Under the pieces are notes generated by a model. It saw only the letters and a list, made by a program, of their open reading frames with translations. It searched no databases and was not told the origin of the DNA. A DNA stretch of 64,000 bases, from NCBI GenBank assembly GCA_963729795.1, contig CAVSPC010000052.1, positions 27,772 through 91,771 of the forward strand, written 5' to 3'. This document shows, one piece after another, positions 1-7,876 of this stretch (position 1 is the first letter of the stretch; every line of letters begins with the position of its first letter). A program made the position numbers and the translations under genes. The DNA comes from CAWBBA01 sp963729795 (GTDB taxonomy: Bacteria; Desulfobacterota; Desulfomonilia; Desulfomonilales; Desulfomonilaceae).

Positions 1-23
1 GGAAGAAGAACGAAAAGGACAAG

Positions 24-163
24 GACCCTGAAGGGGTCCACCAATGCAGAACGAGGGAAATAATGATTGGTCGACCCCTTCAGGGTCGTTGGGAGAAGGA
101 GGGCCAACGGCCCCTTGGGTTGAAAATCCCGCGGCACTACCCAAAGTGCGCCCCTTAGGGGCG
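24..163. repeat. Hairpin-rich intergenic repeat region
   Basis: Three palindromic units lie in a row. A 15-base arm at 24-38 (GACCCTGAAGGGGTC) has its exact reverse complement at 73-87, and the stem extends inward through ACCAAT/ATTGGT. Smaller palindromes follow at 101-114 (GGGCCAACGGCCCC) and 149-163 (CGCCCCTTAGGGGCG). No convincing gene is present in bases 1-421. The pattern resembles dispersed, structure-forming intergenic repeats of environmental bacteria; that comparison is from memory. The copy number in the genome cannot be seen here. Confidence 0.6.
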
Positions 164-246
164 AAATGCGGTACGGGCTATGCTGGGGCCATTGGTTGAA
201 GGTGCTACGGTGTCCAGCAGAGATGTGGGACATGCTCAGCTTTCGT

Positions 247-320
247 AAAGGGGGGCCAGGGGGGATTTTGGGATAACTTATTGAAAATCCCCCTAAATCC
301 CCCTTTTAAAAAAGGGGGAC
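247..320. repeat. G-run/C-run inverted repeat (dispersed type)
   Basis: An arm of G runs (247-269, AAAGGGGGG...GGGGGGATTTT) faces an arm of C runs (284-307, AAAATCCCCC...). The second arm also folds with the following AAAAAAGGGGGAC (308-320). Such AAATCCCCC/GGGGGATTT repeats are common intergenic dispersed elements in many bacterial genomes. It could also act as a bidirectional terminator beyond the SRAP gene that ends at 422, but nothing here decides that. Confidence 0.5.
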
Positions 321-421
321 TTTAATCGCCCTCGGCCTGTATTCGCCTCTTGAAAGGGAACGAAATTGCCTTAAGTTAACGCCTATGCGCGGGACGGGAG
401 ATGGGAAGGTGAGGGAATTTG

Positions 422-1105
422 TCAAGTCTCCTCTCCAGGTGACTCCTCGATGCAATCAGGGCCATCATAGGTCGCTTTGTTCACTTTGGGGTTCACCGGA
501 ATTACCACCATCTCGTTAGATGGATAGGGGCGCAGGAGAGGGTTCAAGATCCGCGGTTCTTTGACCTCTGTATCGAGCCACAAGTCATAATTCCGAGGAT
601 GGAGTATGACCGGCATCCTGTCGTGTATGGGCTCCATCAATTCATTGGCGTCGGTGGTGAGCAGGGTGCATGACTCGATGATCTCGTCCTCCGATCCTTT
701 CCACCGCTCCCAAAGCCCAGCGAAAGCAAAGGGGCTGCTATCGGACATTTTGAAAAGGTATGGCTGTTTCCCGACCTTACCCTTTTTCCATTGGTAAAAG
801 CCATCTGCCAAAACAAGGCATCGCCTGTACTTGAAGGCTGATCGAAAGGCCGGTTTTTCCGCTGCACTTTCTCCTCTGGCGTTAATCAACCTGTGGCCTA
901 TTGAGGGATCTTTAGCCCAGAAAGGAATTAGCCCCCATTTTACGCAATTCAACTGTCTACGACCTGTTTCGTTTTCCTGTCTCACGATGGCCACCATTTG
1001 GGTGGGGGCAATATTGTAGCGAGGTCCAAGATCCGGTACTTCTTCAAGATGGAACCGCTCTGCCAATTCCTTTCCCAGGGTCAACAACACAAATCGTCCG
1101 CACAT
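422..1105 (-). CDS. SRAP-domain protein (YedK/HMCES family)
   Basis: This 227-residue protein belongs to the SOS response-associated peptidase family, which forms a stable thiazolidine crosslink to abasic sites in single-stranded DNA. The start is placed at the ATG at 1105 because the family's catalytic cysteine must be residue 2 (MCGRFVLL). An upstream in-frame start at 1156 would bury it. Family hallmarks follow in order: RYNIAPTQ, INARGES with KPAFRSAF, RRCLVLADGFYQWKK, and the C-terminal MEPIHDRMPVIL containing the conserved histidine. Length is normal for the family. The neighbours are unrelated, so it is probably transcribed alone. Family assignment is secure; the DNA-protein crosslink role is known from E. 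coli YedK and human HMCES. Confidence 0.93.
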   Translation of the reverse strand: MCGRFVLLTLGKELAERFHLEEVPDLGPRYNIAPTQMVAIVRQENETGRRQLNCVKWGLIPFWAKDPSIGHRLINARGESAAEKPAFRSAFKYRRCLVLADGFYQWKKGKVGKQPYLFKMSDSSPFAFAGLWERWKGSEDEIIESCTLLTTDANELMEPIHDRMPVILHPRNYDLWLDTEVKEPRILNPLLRPYPSNEMVVIPVNPKVNKATYDGPDCIEESPGEET

Positions 1106-1222
1106 AAGCGATCCCTCACCGCTTGAGGAAACAAGCGCCACATACCTCTCTGTCATTGATCAACAAAAAGCTATAAGGTTTTGTTGTGGCAGCGGTCGGC
1201 ATTTTTCCTGATATGCGTGCAT

Positions 1223-1495
1223 CTATTCCATCGCGCCTGGCTTCCAGTCGGGAAACTTCAATCCCCTGAATTGGCCGTCCGGCAACCGGAAACAAATACT
1301 TCGAGGGCGTCCTTTCTCTGCCTGTAATTCTTTCATTTGGGCCTCTATCCATTGCCAGGCCGCTTTCATATTGTCGAGTGTCCGAGGGGGCGCTGGTATG
1401 GTTCGGATCTCGCCATCATCCCATGCGAACGTTACCGATCCCGGTTTCATGCTGCAGATGATCTCTTCTTCCCAGGGTGAATCACCCGTCCCCAT
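1223..1495 (-). CDS. Small hypothetical protein (90 residues)
   Basis: Not recognised. The ATG at 1495 is preceded closely by GGGAGGAG, a strong ribosome binding site; an in-frame TTG at 1510 lies upstream of that site and is unlikely. The product is soluble and mixed in charge, with no signal peptide or membrane segment. It has a central amphipathic stretch (MKAAWQWIEAQMKELQ) and an aromatic, basic C-terminus. It lies between the SRAP gene and ecfT on the same strand with gaps over 40 bases, so joint transcription is possible but not shown. The strong Shine-Dalgarno is the main argument that it is a real gene. Confidence 0.55.
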   Translation of the reverse strand: MGTGDSPWEEEIICSMKPGSVTFAWDDGEIRTIPAPPRTLDNMKAAWQWIEAQMKELQAEKGRPRSICFRLPDGQFRGLKFPDWKPGAME

Positions 1496-1538
1496 GTTCT
1501 CCTCCCGCAACCACGCGCTTGATCTAAAATAAATAAGT

Positions 1539-2348
1539 TTATCCGAAGATGAAGAGTCGGCAAAGAGAAAAAACCGTAAGGAAGAGAAATGCTCCGTAAT
1601 CAGGTCCAGTAAAGCGTAGTGGTCTGTATTCCGATCGGGGTAACCCGGGTCGAAAACCGCGGGCAGTCATCGCAACGGCCAGCAGGTCACCGCGCCTCAG
1701 CGTACCTGTCAGAGCGGGGACAAGGACAGCGATTAGATCCCTGCACCTCGAGATGATTCCGCCGTGCCCGAATTCCACTCCTCTGGACTTTTGGGCGTCA
1801 ATGGTAGTGCGCAACTCCAGTTGGAGTAGCGGAACAAAGCGCATCGCCAGCAACAGCACTATTCCGATTTCACCAACCGGCACGTGAAACCGCTTCAAGG
1901 GGCGGGCCACACGTTCGAAGCTCTTGGCAAGATCCTGTGGCATAGTCGTAAAAGTCAGGGCCATAGACAGGATTATTGCCTGCATAATCTGCCCGGCAAA
2001 CATCAGGCCGGTATGAAGCCCTTGCTGAGTTATGGGCAGTGTCCATTCGCCCACAATCACAGGTTTGCCCGCCCTGGTGAACGCTATGTTCATTCCTGCG
2101 GCGATTATCAGCATCCACGAGAAACGAAGCAAGCCCCACCACCAGACGCGCCATCCGATCCCGGACAGACAAATGAGAGTCAGCATGAGGCAGGAGGAGA
2201 AAAGAAGGGTGCCCCAAGTGCGGGTGGCGAACACTCCAACAAGCAGCACGGCCAAGCCGGCCAACTTCGTCCTGGGATCGAGTCGGTGCAACATCGAGTC
2301 GCCTGGAATATAGCCTCCGACGAATACGTCCTGCATCAATTTGTTCAT
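1539..2348 (-). CDS. ecfT: Energy-coupling factor transporter transmembrane protein EcfT
   Basis: This 269-residue membrane protein is the T (CbiQ-like) component that couples ABC ATPases to a vitamin- or metal-binding S component. Several hydrophobic segments are visible from about residue 30 to 125 and near residues 160-175. The two short cytoplasmic coupling motifs of the family appear as QKSRG and, further on, MTARGF, both carrying the conserved Arg-Gly. N-terminal SMLHRLDPRTKL is the usual EcfT opening. No EcfA ATPase or S component lies nearby, so it is either an orphan using a shared ECF module or a gene separated from its partners. The substrate cannot be inferred. The divergent neighbour is queF. 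Confidence 0.85.
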   Translation of the reverse strand: MNKLMQDVFVGGYIPGDSMLHRLDPRTKLAGLAVLLVGVFATRTWGTLLFSSCLMLTLICLSGIGWRVWWWGLLRFSWMLIIAAGMNIAFTRAGKPVIVGEWTLPITQQGLHTGLMFAGQIMQAIILSMALTFTTMPQDLAKSFERVARPLKRFHVPVGEIGIVLLLAMRFVPLLQLELRTTIDAQKSRGVEFGHGGIISRCRDLIAVLVPALTGTLRRGDLLAVAMTARGFRPGLPRSEYRPLRFTGPDYGAFLFLTVFSLCRLFIFG

Positions 2349-2611
2349 GTTGGTATTTCCGCCATATTGGCTCCGCGTCGCACCTCTGTAATGCCAAGTT
2401 GATTATACACCAAGTGGATAGATCTCGTCGCTTGACACCGGACTCGATGGTTACGGCTCCTTGTCGGGGCTCCAGTCCTACTTGTCCACAAATCGTTGCG
2501 AGGACTTTCGCTTGACCATTATCTCTTGAGGCGATAGTGTTGGGCTTGGCAACATCTGCAAGAGCCGAGGAGAATTTCAAGCGAACATTCACTGGTGCGC
2601 GGGAAGAAATT

Positions 2612-2658
2612 GTCATTGCGATTCCCACGAGACGCGGGATTTCGCTCCTCGCAATGAC
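2612..2658. repeat. GTCATTGCGA palindromic dispersed repeat
   Basis: GTCATTGCGA at 2612-2621 and its exact reverse complement TCGCAATGAC at 2649-2658 enclose a GC-rich centre. Read on the minus strand, it begins GTCATTGCGAGGAGCGAA, a very widespread intergenic palindromic repeat in bacteria. It sits in the 423-base gap between the divergent ecfT and queF genes. I see nothing else I can support in that gap (2349-2771): no preQ1 riboswitch and no tRNA. Confidence 0.7.
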
Positions 2659-2771
2659 AAGGGACAGAATATTCCTCGCGTAGTTAGTGGTTACAATTCT
2701 AAGACATTATAGGCCGCTCCGCAAAAAGCTTGTGGGTTCGGCTGCTAGGTGTCGAAGTTGGTCGGTGCGAT

Positions 2772-3197
2772 ATGTCCCAAGACGCTTTCGAAAATCTGAC
2801 GGTACTTAAGAAATCGAGCACTGAATATCCGGACACCCCTGACAAGGCCAAGCTCGAGACCTTTCCTAACGTATACTCTGCCCGTAACTACACCATTGCG
2901 TTCGATTGCCCGGAATTCACTAGCCTCTGTCCCATAACGGGGCAGCCTGATTTTGCAAAAATCAGCATAGCCTACATTCCTGACCTGAAGTGCATCGAAT
3001 CGAAATCGCTGAAACTATACCTCTTTTCGTTCAGAAACACAGGAATGTTTCACGAAGAGATCACGAATAGGATCCTTGACGATTTGGTGGCTGCTTGCGG
3101 GCCTCGGTGGGTTCGGGTACGGGGTGCTATGAACGCCCGGGGCGGGATCTCCATTGAGGTTACGGCAGAATACTCCAAGCCCGGCTTCGAACGCTAG
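2772..3197 (+). CDS. queF: NADPH-dependent 7-cyano-7-deazaguanine reductase
   Basis: QueF reduces the nitrile preQ0 to the aminomethyl preQ1 in queuosine biosynthesis, in the cytoplasm. This 141-residue form is the short, unimodular type. The nucleophilic cysteine, which makes the covalent thioimide, is in SLCPITGQPDFA, and the nearby aspartate is the proton donor. SKSLKLYLFSFRNTGMFHE is the strongly conserved substrate/NADPH region. The ATG at 2772 (MSQDAFENL) is preferred over an in-frame TTG at 2730 because it gives the family length, although its ribosome site is weak. The other queuosine genes are absent. The PTPS-like gene at 53048 has an altered active site and may not be the QueD partner. 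Confidence 0.93.
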   Translation: MSQDAFENLTVLKKSSTEYPDTPDKAKLETFPNVYSARNYTIAFDCPEFTSLCPITGQPDFAKISIAYIPDLKCIESKSLKLYLFSFRNTGMFHEEITNRILDDLVAACGPRWVRVRGAMNARGGISIEVTAEYSKPGFER

Positions 3198-3381
3198 GGC
3201 CTTCTCGTATCAATTCGCGAGCGAATAATGAAGCATCCGCTAAATCCAGCACGGATCTTACAAAACCCAGATCAGTACAGTTTTGTTTCCAACCAATTCT
3301 CTCCTTTTGACAACGAACTGGAATCAACCGTCCTATGGCCTCGGGTTGCAGCTCCTCCATCGGCAATTCTCAAACCGCATT

Positions 3382-4821
3382 CTACTTGAAAAGAGACAGA
3401 GGGAACCAAGGCGGCAAGAAGTGACCCAACAAAAGGCCGACAGCGGCAATCCCCGCAAAAGCAGCGATCCTGAGCAAAACATTTCTGGTGACAACCGAAG
3501 GGCTCGGTGAGAGATTCGCCGAAACCGGTATTAGACCCAGCAGGATGTGGAAAAACCAACTTAGTTGCGGATGCAAGAGACCATCCAGTACCTGGTAGTG
3601 AAGAATGGCTCCAGTAAGCGGTAAGAAAAGCACCAGAGGGTGAAAAATAAAATCGTGCGGCGGGTGGAAAACCATCCTCAGGAGCGCTAACATCAGGAAG
3701 ATCAGCGACACAATATAGATGACCGTAAAAGGAACACCCAAATCCGCCAGAAATGTGAAGAACATGTTTTCAGAAGTTTTCAAGCGGCCGGTCCATTTAA
3801 CAAATGTCTCCTTGGAGATGTACGGGTACTCGGGTTGGTAGGTTTCCAGGATCTTGCCGCGAGGGGCCAGAAGGCCATTTCCGAGCAGCGGATGATCATA
3901 GGCAATCTTCAACGAGAAAAAGATACTCTCGGCCCTGTACGCCACAGATTCTCCATGTTTCCCCCATTTCCCAACATGGTAAGCGTCCTGATAAAAAAGG
4001 GCGTTCCCGGCTGCCAGTGAAAGCGCAAACAACGCCAGGAGGAGAGGGACCATTTGCTTGAGCCGCCATTCCCAAAGGACTGCGGCAAAAAGGCACAGAA
4101 GGATTGGAATAACAACCGCGGAGCCCATTGCGGCCGTGCGGGCCCCAAAAAGTAGAATTATGTAGCTGGTACACAACAAGATCACTCCGGACACGATAGC
4201 CCAACGTGATCTGGCACCCAGCAAGGTCAGCGGGGCAAACGAAAGGAGAATGAGCCTATCTGCTACAGGGTGCCAATGTGAATCCAGGAGCTGATAAATA
4301 TCACCGCTGGTTGCGATACTGGCGGCACTAAGGATGAGCATTCCGCAAAGCAACAATATGCACAAATCGCGGAAATGGCGGAGCCTTTCAGGAGATCCGA
4401 GAAGTATCCTCGAACACCAAAATCCGCCGAGTCCGGACGCAAGAATCGTAAACCCCCGCACTGAAGACGACTCTGGTGTAAGGCTAAAGAGCCCGCTCAA
4501 CACAACCAGGAGCAGCAGGACAAGGGATATGATCACCTCCGCCGGCCTTACATAGACTGAGCCTTTTCTGCGGAAAGTCAGAGCAAGCACGAGGCTGACT
4601 GCGCACAAGATGGCAGAAAAAACATTCGCGCGGTTGCTTGGAATGATAATCACATAAGGGCTGAGAAACGCCAGTTGCAGCGATGTCAAGCAGAATACTA
4701 TCCAAGCGGCCTTTTCGCCCACGGAGGATGTTGTGAGCCCTCCGGAAACGATTCTGGACAACCTTTCGTTAATTGCGTCTACCTCCTCGTGAGAATTTGA
4801 TATTTGACATGACCTACGCAC
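3382..4821 (-). CDS. O-antigen ligase-like (Wzy/WaaL family) membrane protein
   Basis: This is a polytopic inner-membrane protein of about 479 residues with roughly a dozen hydrophobic segments. A large hydrophilic loop near residues 285-360 contains the HPLLGNGLL motif typical of the O-antigen ligase/polymerase superfamily. Members join or polymerise lipid-linked glycans on the periplasmic face. Which of ligase, polymerase or protein glycosyltransferase it is cannot be told from sequence. The start is uncertain: the open frame reaches a GTG at 4821, yet a very strong GAGGAGG site lies inside it, eight bases before an ATT codon at 4773, so initiation may be internal and unusual. It stands alone, without other polysaccharide genes. 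Confidence 0.75.
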   Translation of the reverse strand: MRRSCQISNSHEEVDAINERLSRIVSGGLTTSSVGEKAAWIVFCLTSLQLAFLSPYVIIIPSNRANVFSAILCAVSLVLALTFRRKGSVYVRPAEVIISLVLLLLVVLSGLFSLTPESSSVRGFTILASGLGGFWCSRILLGSPERLRHFRDLCILLLCGMLILSAASIATSGDIYQLLDSHWHPVADRLILLSFAPLTLLGARSRWAIVSGVILLCTSYIILLFGARTAAMGSAVVIPILLCLFAAVLWEWRLKQMVPLLLALFALSLAAGNALFYQDAYHVGKWGKHGESVAYRAESIFFSLKIAYDHPLLGNGLLAPRGKILETYQPEYPYISKETFVKWTGRLKTSENMFFTFLADLGVPFTVIYIVSLIFLMLALLRMVFHPPHDFIFHPLVLFLPLTGAILHYQVLDGLLHPQLSWFFHILLGLIPVSANLSPSPSVVTRNVLLRIAAFAGIAAVGLLLGHFLPPWFPLSLFK

Positions 4822-5335
4822 AAACCGAGTCAGTCAAGCCCGAATCGATCCGAGACAAAGACGGACAAATTTACGGGTATTCCCAGGATTTGCCCCGTGT
4901 CCGTCCTGTGCTGATAGCCGCGCTATTTGTTTGTATAGCTTTTCAGGTACCGAAGTCCCGGCTTGGAGTATTCCAGCACTCAGTCCCGGAATATCGAACC
5001 AGACCTGAACAGCAAACTAACATGCCGGAGTTTCGTGTAATTTGCAAGCATCTGAATAGAAGCTGTTCCAGCCTGCTAGCAATGATAGTCTCTTATTGCC
5101 AATGGCTTGAGGCAAAAGGCCACGGCCCGGATTGTCTTGGAAAATTCAGGAGGATGCAGACTTAAGGATATGACGGCCAGTTGTTGCCGCTCCCTGAAAG
5201 TGAAAGTCGGGCACGTTTTTTGAAAATCCTGGTTGACCAAGACTTATCTGGAGGGTTATTCTGCAACCTGGAGAAAGGCCCTTCCACAGCCTTTTACGAC
5301 AACCAATCCGGCCTTGCGAAGAAAGGGATCGAACC
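4822..5335. other. Intergenic gap, nothing recognised
   Basis: Over 500 bases lie between divergent genes. A 130-codon plus-strand frame (4773-5165) crosses the gap but overlaps the ligase-like gene antisense, has no ribosome binding site and no recognisable protein character. I see no RNA gene or repeat. It presumably holds both promoters. Confidence 0.4.
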
Positions 5336-6265
5336 ATGCAAAACGTAGCAAAGGGGCTCCAAGCGGTGGATCGAGTGGAGGTACTCACCCTCATAGATAA
5401 TTACGTAGATGTGCTGCTCGCAGGGGGACCCGGAGTAATCAGGGTGGGGATCGCGAAGAAGGGTGAGGGCGAAATCCCTCGACAAACTCTGGTGGCCGAA
5501 CACGGGCTGTCGCTGCTAATTACCGTGTATCGGAGCGGAACTAGCCACACGGTGCTCCTGGACACGGGGTATAATTCCGCATCTATGCTCCACAATATGG
5601 AATACCTCAATGTCAGCCCGGCAACTATAGAGGCTGTGGTCCTCAGTCATGGCCACATGGACCATTCAGGTGGCCTGAACCGACTCCTGGAAAAGCTGGG
5701 TAAAAGTGTCAGGGTGGTGGCTCACCCGGATGCGTTCCGGCAGCGATTCCTCATCCGACCTCAAGTGGGAAAGTTGAGCTTTCCGATTCTAGCGGACGAG
5801 GAAAAACTTCGAAGCCTGAACGCAGAGCTGACCGATGCAAGCGGTCCAGTCTATTTGGCGGAGAACATGATATTGGTCAGCGGTGAGGTCCCTCGCACAA
5901 CGGACTTTGAGAAGGGGATGCCCGGCGCGGTCATGGACGATCAGGGGGAGATGGTTCCCGATGCAATCAGAGACGATCAAGCCATTGTGATCAACCTTGC
6001 CGGCCACGGTCTGGTGGTTATATCAGGGTGCGCCCATTCGGGGATCGTCAATTCCATAATCTATGCGAATGAACTCACGGGTGAATCTCGGGTGGCCGCG
6101 GTGATAGGCGGCTTTCATCTGTCAGGACCGGATATGGCACCCGCGGTAGAAAGCACTATTCGCGAGTTGAAGCAGCTATCTCCTAGCCTGATCATGCCGA
6201 TGCACTGCACTGGCTGGAACGCAATACAGCGTTGCAGAGTGAATTTCCCGGGACATTTGTGTTGA
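5336..6265 (+). CDS. MBL-fold metallohydrolase with a 3'-end frameshift
   Basis: A metallo-beta-lactamase-fold enzyme of the MJ0301/DHPMR-P-synthase-like group. Metal ligands are visible in SHGHMDHSGG (about residues 104-112), in SGCAHSG near residue 232, and in the terminal MPMHCTGW. The substrate is unknown; homologues are often annotated as methanopterin-pathway enzymes. The frame ends early with FPGHLC and stop. In the +1 frame the same DNA reads on as LQSEFPGTFVLSSVGT...LPREE, stopping at 6306. That matches the family's conserved carboxyl end (F-L-SVGT). A single-base deletion near 6222 would explain this. The start ATG follows AAGGGATC. The stop is not a selenocysteine candidate, because the zero frame meets TAG almost at once. 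Confidence 0.82.
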   Translation: MQNVAKGLQAVDRVEVLTLIDNYVDVLLAGGPGVIRVGIAKKGEGEIPRQTLVAEHGLSLLITVYRSGTSHTVLLDTGYNSASMLHNMEYLNVSPATIEAVVLSHGHMDHSGGLNRLLEKLGKSVRVVAHPDAFRQRFLIRPQVGKLSFPILADEEKLRSLNAELTDASGPVYLAENMILVSGEVPRTTDFEKGMPGAVMDDQGEMVPDAIRDDQAIVINLAGHGLVVISGCAHSGIVNSIIYANELTGESRVAAVIGGFHLSGPDMAPAVESTIRELKQLSPSLIMPMHCTGWNAIQRCRVNFPGHLC

Positions 6266-6448
6266 GCAGCGTAGGCACAAAGGTGGTTTTGCCGCGGGAG
6301 GAGTGAAAGCGGGATTAATAGTCTAGGCATCTGCCAGAACATGGAAACTAATCGGGCTATGTGCTTGCGACAGCCATCCACGTCAACAATTGGAGATGGT
6401 GGGACGAGTTCTCAACACCCGCGTCCGGATGGAAGTAAACGGAGTAAT

Positions 6449-6673
6449 TCACGACAGCCGCGCCCGCGCATCCTGGAAGACTTCTTCCGTGTCTAACAAC
6501 TCCACCTTGCTCGCTTCAATCTCTTCATCACGCCGAATTGCCTCTTCCAGCCACAGTTTCTCGATTTCGGCGTCGGACAGATCATCCAAACTCAGCAGCA
6601 AGGCATGGGCTAATTCAGCGCGGGCTTCGGGGCTCAGCTTCAAGACTTCGGCCTTCAGTTCGTCCAAGCTCAT
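6449..6673 (-). CDS. Putative addiction module antitoxin (PF09720-like)
   Basis: This is a 74-residue acidic, helical protein of the putative addiction module component family (TIGR02574/PF09720), the antitoxin partner of RelE/ParE toxins. Typical features are the N-terminal LSPEARAELAHALLLSLDD and the EIEKLWLEEAIRRDEEIE stretch. In intact modules the toxin gene follows directly, but no toxin reading frame lies downstream (below 6449), so this copy appears orphaned. It lies downstream of a decayed toxin and a second antitoxin of the same family, which suggests duplication or degeneration of a module. The family call rests on sequence pattern only. Confidence 0.75.
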   Translation of the reverse strand: MSLDELKAEVLKLSPEARAELAHALLLSLDDLSDAEIEKLWLEEAIRRDEEIEASKVELLDTEEVFQDARARLS

Positions 6674-6749
6674 CAGATCTTCTCCATTTTGGATCTACGA
6701 TACCCACGCGACACGGGAAATTCTGGTCGCGCTTTTCAAGCATTCGTCA

Positions 6750-7030
6750 AGGTGACCGATCAAATCTCCCACGCCAAGCGGAAGAGGTCTGCTGCCTTGT
6801 ATCGCGGCTTTCTATGAAGTGACGCCGATAGATCCGCAACAACCACCCGCGCAAGTTGACTTTTACGCACCACCAAGCGCCTGAGTGCGTTTCTTGTCTA
6901 TAATCAAATATTGATTCGCTCTTCAGTCCTTTGTCGGACCTTTCCGTTCCTTGATTTGTTCGATCCGCGCTCGCCAATACATCGGCTGCCTCTCGGAATT
7001 CCTCCTCAGCTTCCGGCAAAAACTCGGAGT
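6750..7030 (-). pseudogene. Remnant of a RelE/ParE-type toxin
   Basis: Directly after the antitoxin ending at 7031, the minus strand reads SEFLPEAEEEFREAA, the usual opening of RelE/ParE toxins paired with PF09720 antitoxins. Beyond that, the reading frame runs through sequence that does not resemble the family (ADRTNQGTERSDKG), and there is no clean toxin-length product. I take it as an inactivated toxin gene. Only its 5' end is recognisable with any confidence. Confidence 0.5.
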
Positions 7031-7261
7031 TTACGATATGTCATCCATGACCTTTTGAAACACTTCTTCAGCAGGCATGCCGCGGACTCTGCCCTCATGA
7101 AAATCGTTCAGGCGGCGCTCAGCCTCTTCGAGCCATAGCCTCTCCGTCTCAGATTCCGATGGTTCATCTAAGCTAAGCAAGAGCCTACCGGCCAACTGTG
7201 CCCTCTCCTCAATATTTAATCGGAGTGCTTCTGTAATAATTTCATCTAGTTTGTTTCCCAT
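7031..7261 (-). CDS. Putative addiction module antitoxin (PF09720-like), second copy
   Basis: This 76-residue antitoxin belongs to the same family as the gene at 6449. It has LNIEERAQLAGRLLLSLDEP near the N-terminus, followed by ESETERLWLEEAERRL. The C-terminal half is probably unstructured until bound to toxin. Downstream, on the same strand, lies the decayed RelE/ParE toxin it would have neutralised. Upstream and separate is the DUF433/DUF5615 pair. With its cognate toxin broken it may be a relic, or it may serve against a toxin elsewhere. The two antitoxins are related but clearly diverged from each other. Confidence 0.75.
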   Translation of the reverse strand: MGNKLDEIITEALRLNIEERAQLAGRLLLSLDEPSESETERLWLEEAERRLNDFHEGRVRGMPAEEVFQKVMDDIS

Positions 7262-7280
7262 GTTCTTGGCTTCCTTTTCA

Positions 7281-7655
7281 TTAACGCTTGGGCTGCAACG
7301 GTAGTCGTGTGATACGGACGCGTTTCTTGTCCACCACGCAGATTGAGCTTTGCAAAACCTCCGCAGACACTCTGGTTAGCACGGCCTCCAACAAATCACA
7401 CATCTCTATATCGGAATAATTCCCACCTCGAAACAGGATTATCCCCGGCCCGTCGGCCAAGCTGAGTGCCAAGAGGCGAGGAAAATCCAAATCCGCTGTG
7501 ACGATAATGCGGCCTTCACGACGGGCGAAATTCAACAGTTCGGTATCAGGAGCCCGATCTTTGCCGATTTGATTGGCGTGAATTCCTTGATGTCCGTACG
7601 CATGAAGAACTTTGAGCAGAAGAGAAGAGACCGGCATATCAAGAAGGAATTTCAT
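7281..7655 (-). CDS. DUF5615 PIN-like protein (probable toxin)
   Basis: This 124-residue protein is of the PIN-like DUF5615 family, the usual partner of DUF433 antitoxins in predicted type II toxin-antitoxin modules. It begins KFLLDMPVS, with the first acidic metal ligand. It also contains GRIIVTADLDF (Thr-Asp pair typical of the family) and GIILFRGGN. PIN-fold toxins are metal-dependent RNases, but activity for this family is inferred rather than generally shown. Its start overlaps the stop of the DUF433 gene by four bases (ATGA), indicating translational coupling. The domain looks complete. Confidence 0.8.
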   Translation of the reverse strand: MKFLLDMPVSSLLLKVLHAYGHQGIHANQIGKDRAPDTELLNFARREGRIIVTADLDFPRLLALSLADGPGIILFRGGNYSDIEMCDLLEAVLTRVSAEVLQSSICVVDKKRVRITRLPLQPKR

Positions 7656-7876
7656 GAAGCGAACTCAACCACTTGTTCATCAGCCAGGAAAGCAGCGTAA
7701 TTGAGGGCTTCTTGGATGTCCTCCGGTTCCAGGTAAGGGTATGCCTTCAAGATAGACTCCTTGGTTTCTCCTGCTGCCAGCAGTCCCAGCAATCGTGAAA
7801 CCGGGAACCGTAGCCCACGAATTACAGGCTTCCCCCCGCAGATTTCGGGATTCACGGTGATCCGTTGTAGAGTCAT
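7652..7876 (-). CDS. DUF433 antitoxin
   Basis: A 74-residue DUF433 protein, predicted antitoxin and DNA-binding regulator of the downstream PIN-like gene. The opening RITVNPEICGGKPVIRG is the family signature, followed by a short helix-turn-helix-like region (VSRLLGLLAAGETKESILKAYPYL) and EPEDIQEALNYAA. It overlaps the next gene by four bases, so the two are co-expressed. Autoregulation of such modules is normal for the class; no operator was identified. Confidence 0.85.
   Translation of the reverse strand: MTLQRITVNPEICGGKPVIRGLRFPVSRLLGLLAAGETKESILKAYPYLEPEDIQEALNYAAFLADEQVVEFAS

Noticed and set aside
24..163. CRISPR array
   Set aside because: The repeated units are palindromes of different sequence without regular spacers; no cas genes are present anywhere in the window.
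1870..2628. A 252-codon minus-strand frame overlapping ecfT in another phase
   Set aside because: EcfT is clearly the real gene. The overlapping part is a frame shadow, and the extra part upstream of 2348 has no recognisable protein character or ribosome site.
6263..6265. TGA of the MBL-fold gene as a selenocysteine codon
   Set aside because: In the same frame a TAG follows two codons later, and the conserved C-terminal sequence lies in the +1 frame, so a frameshift explains the data.
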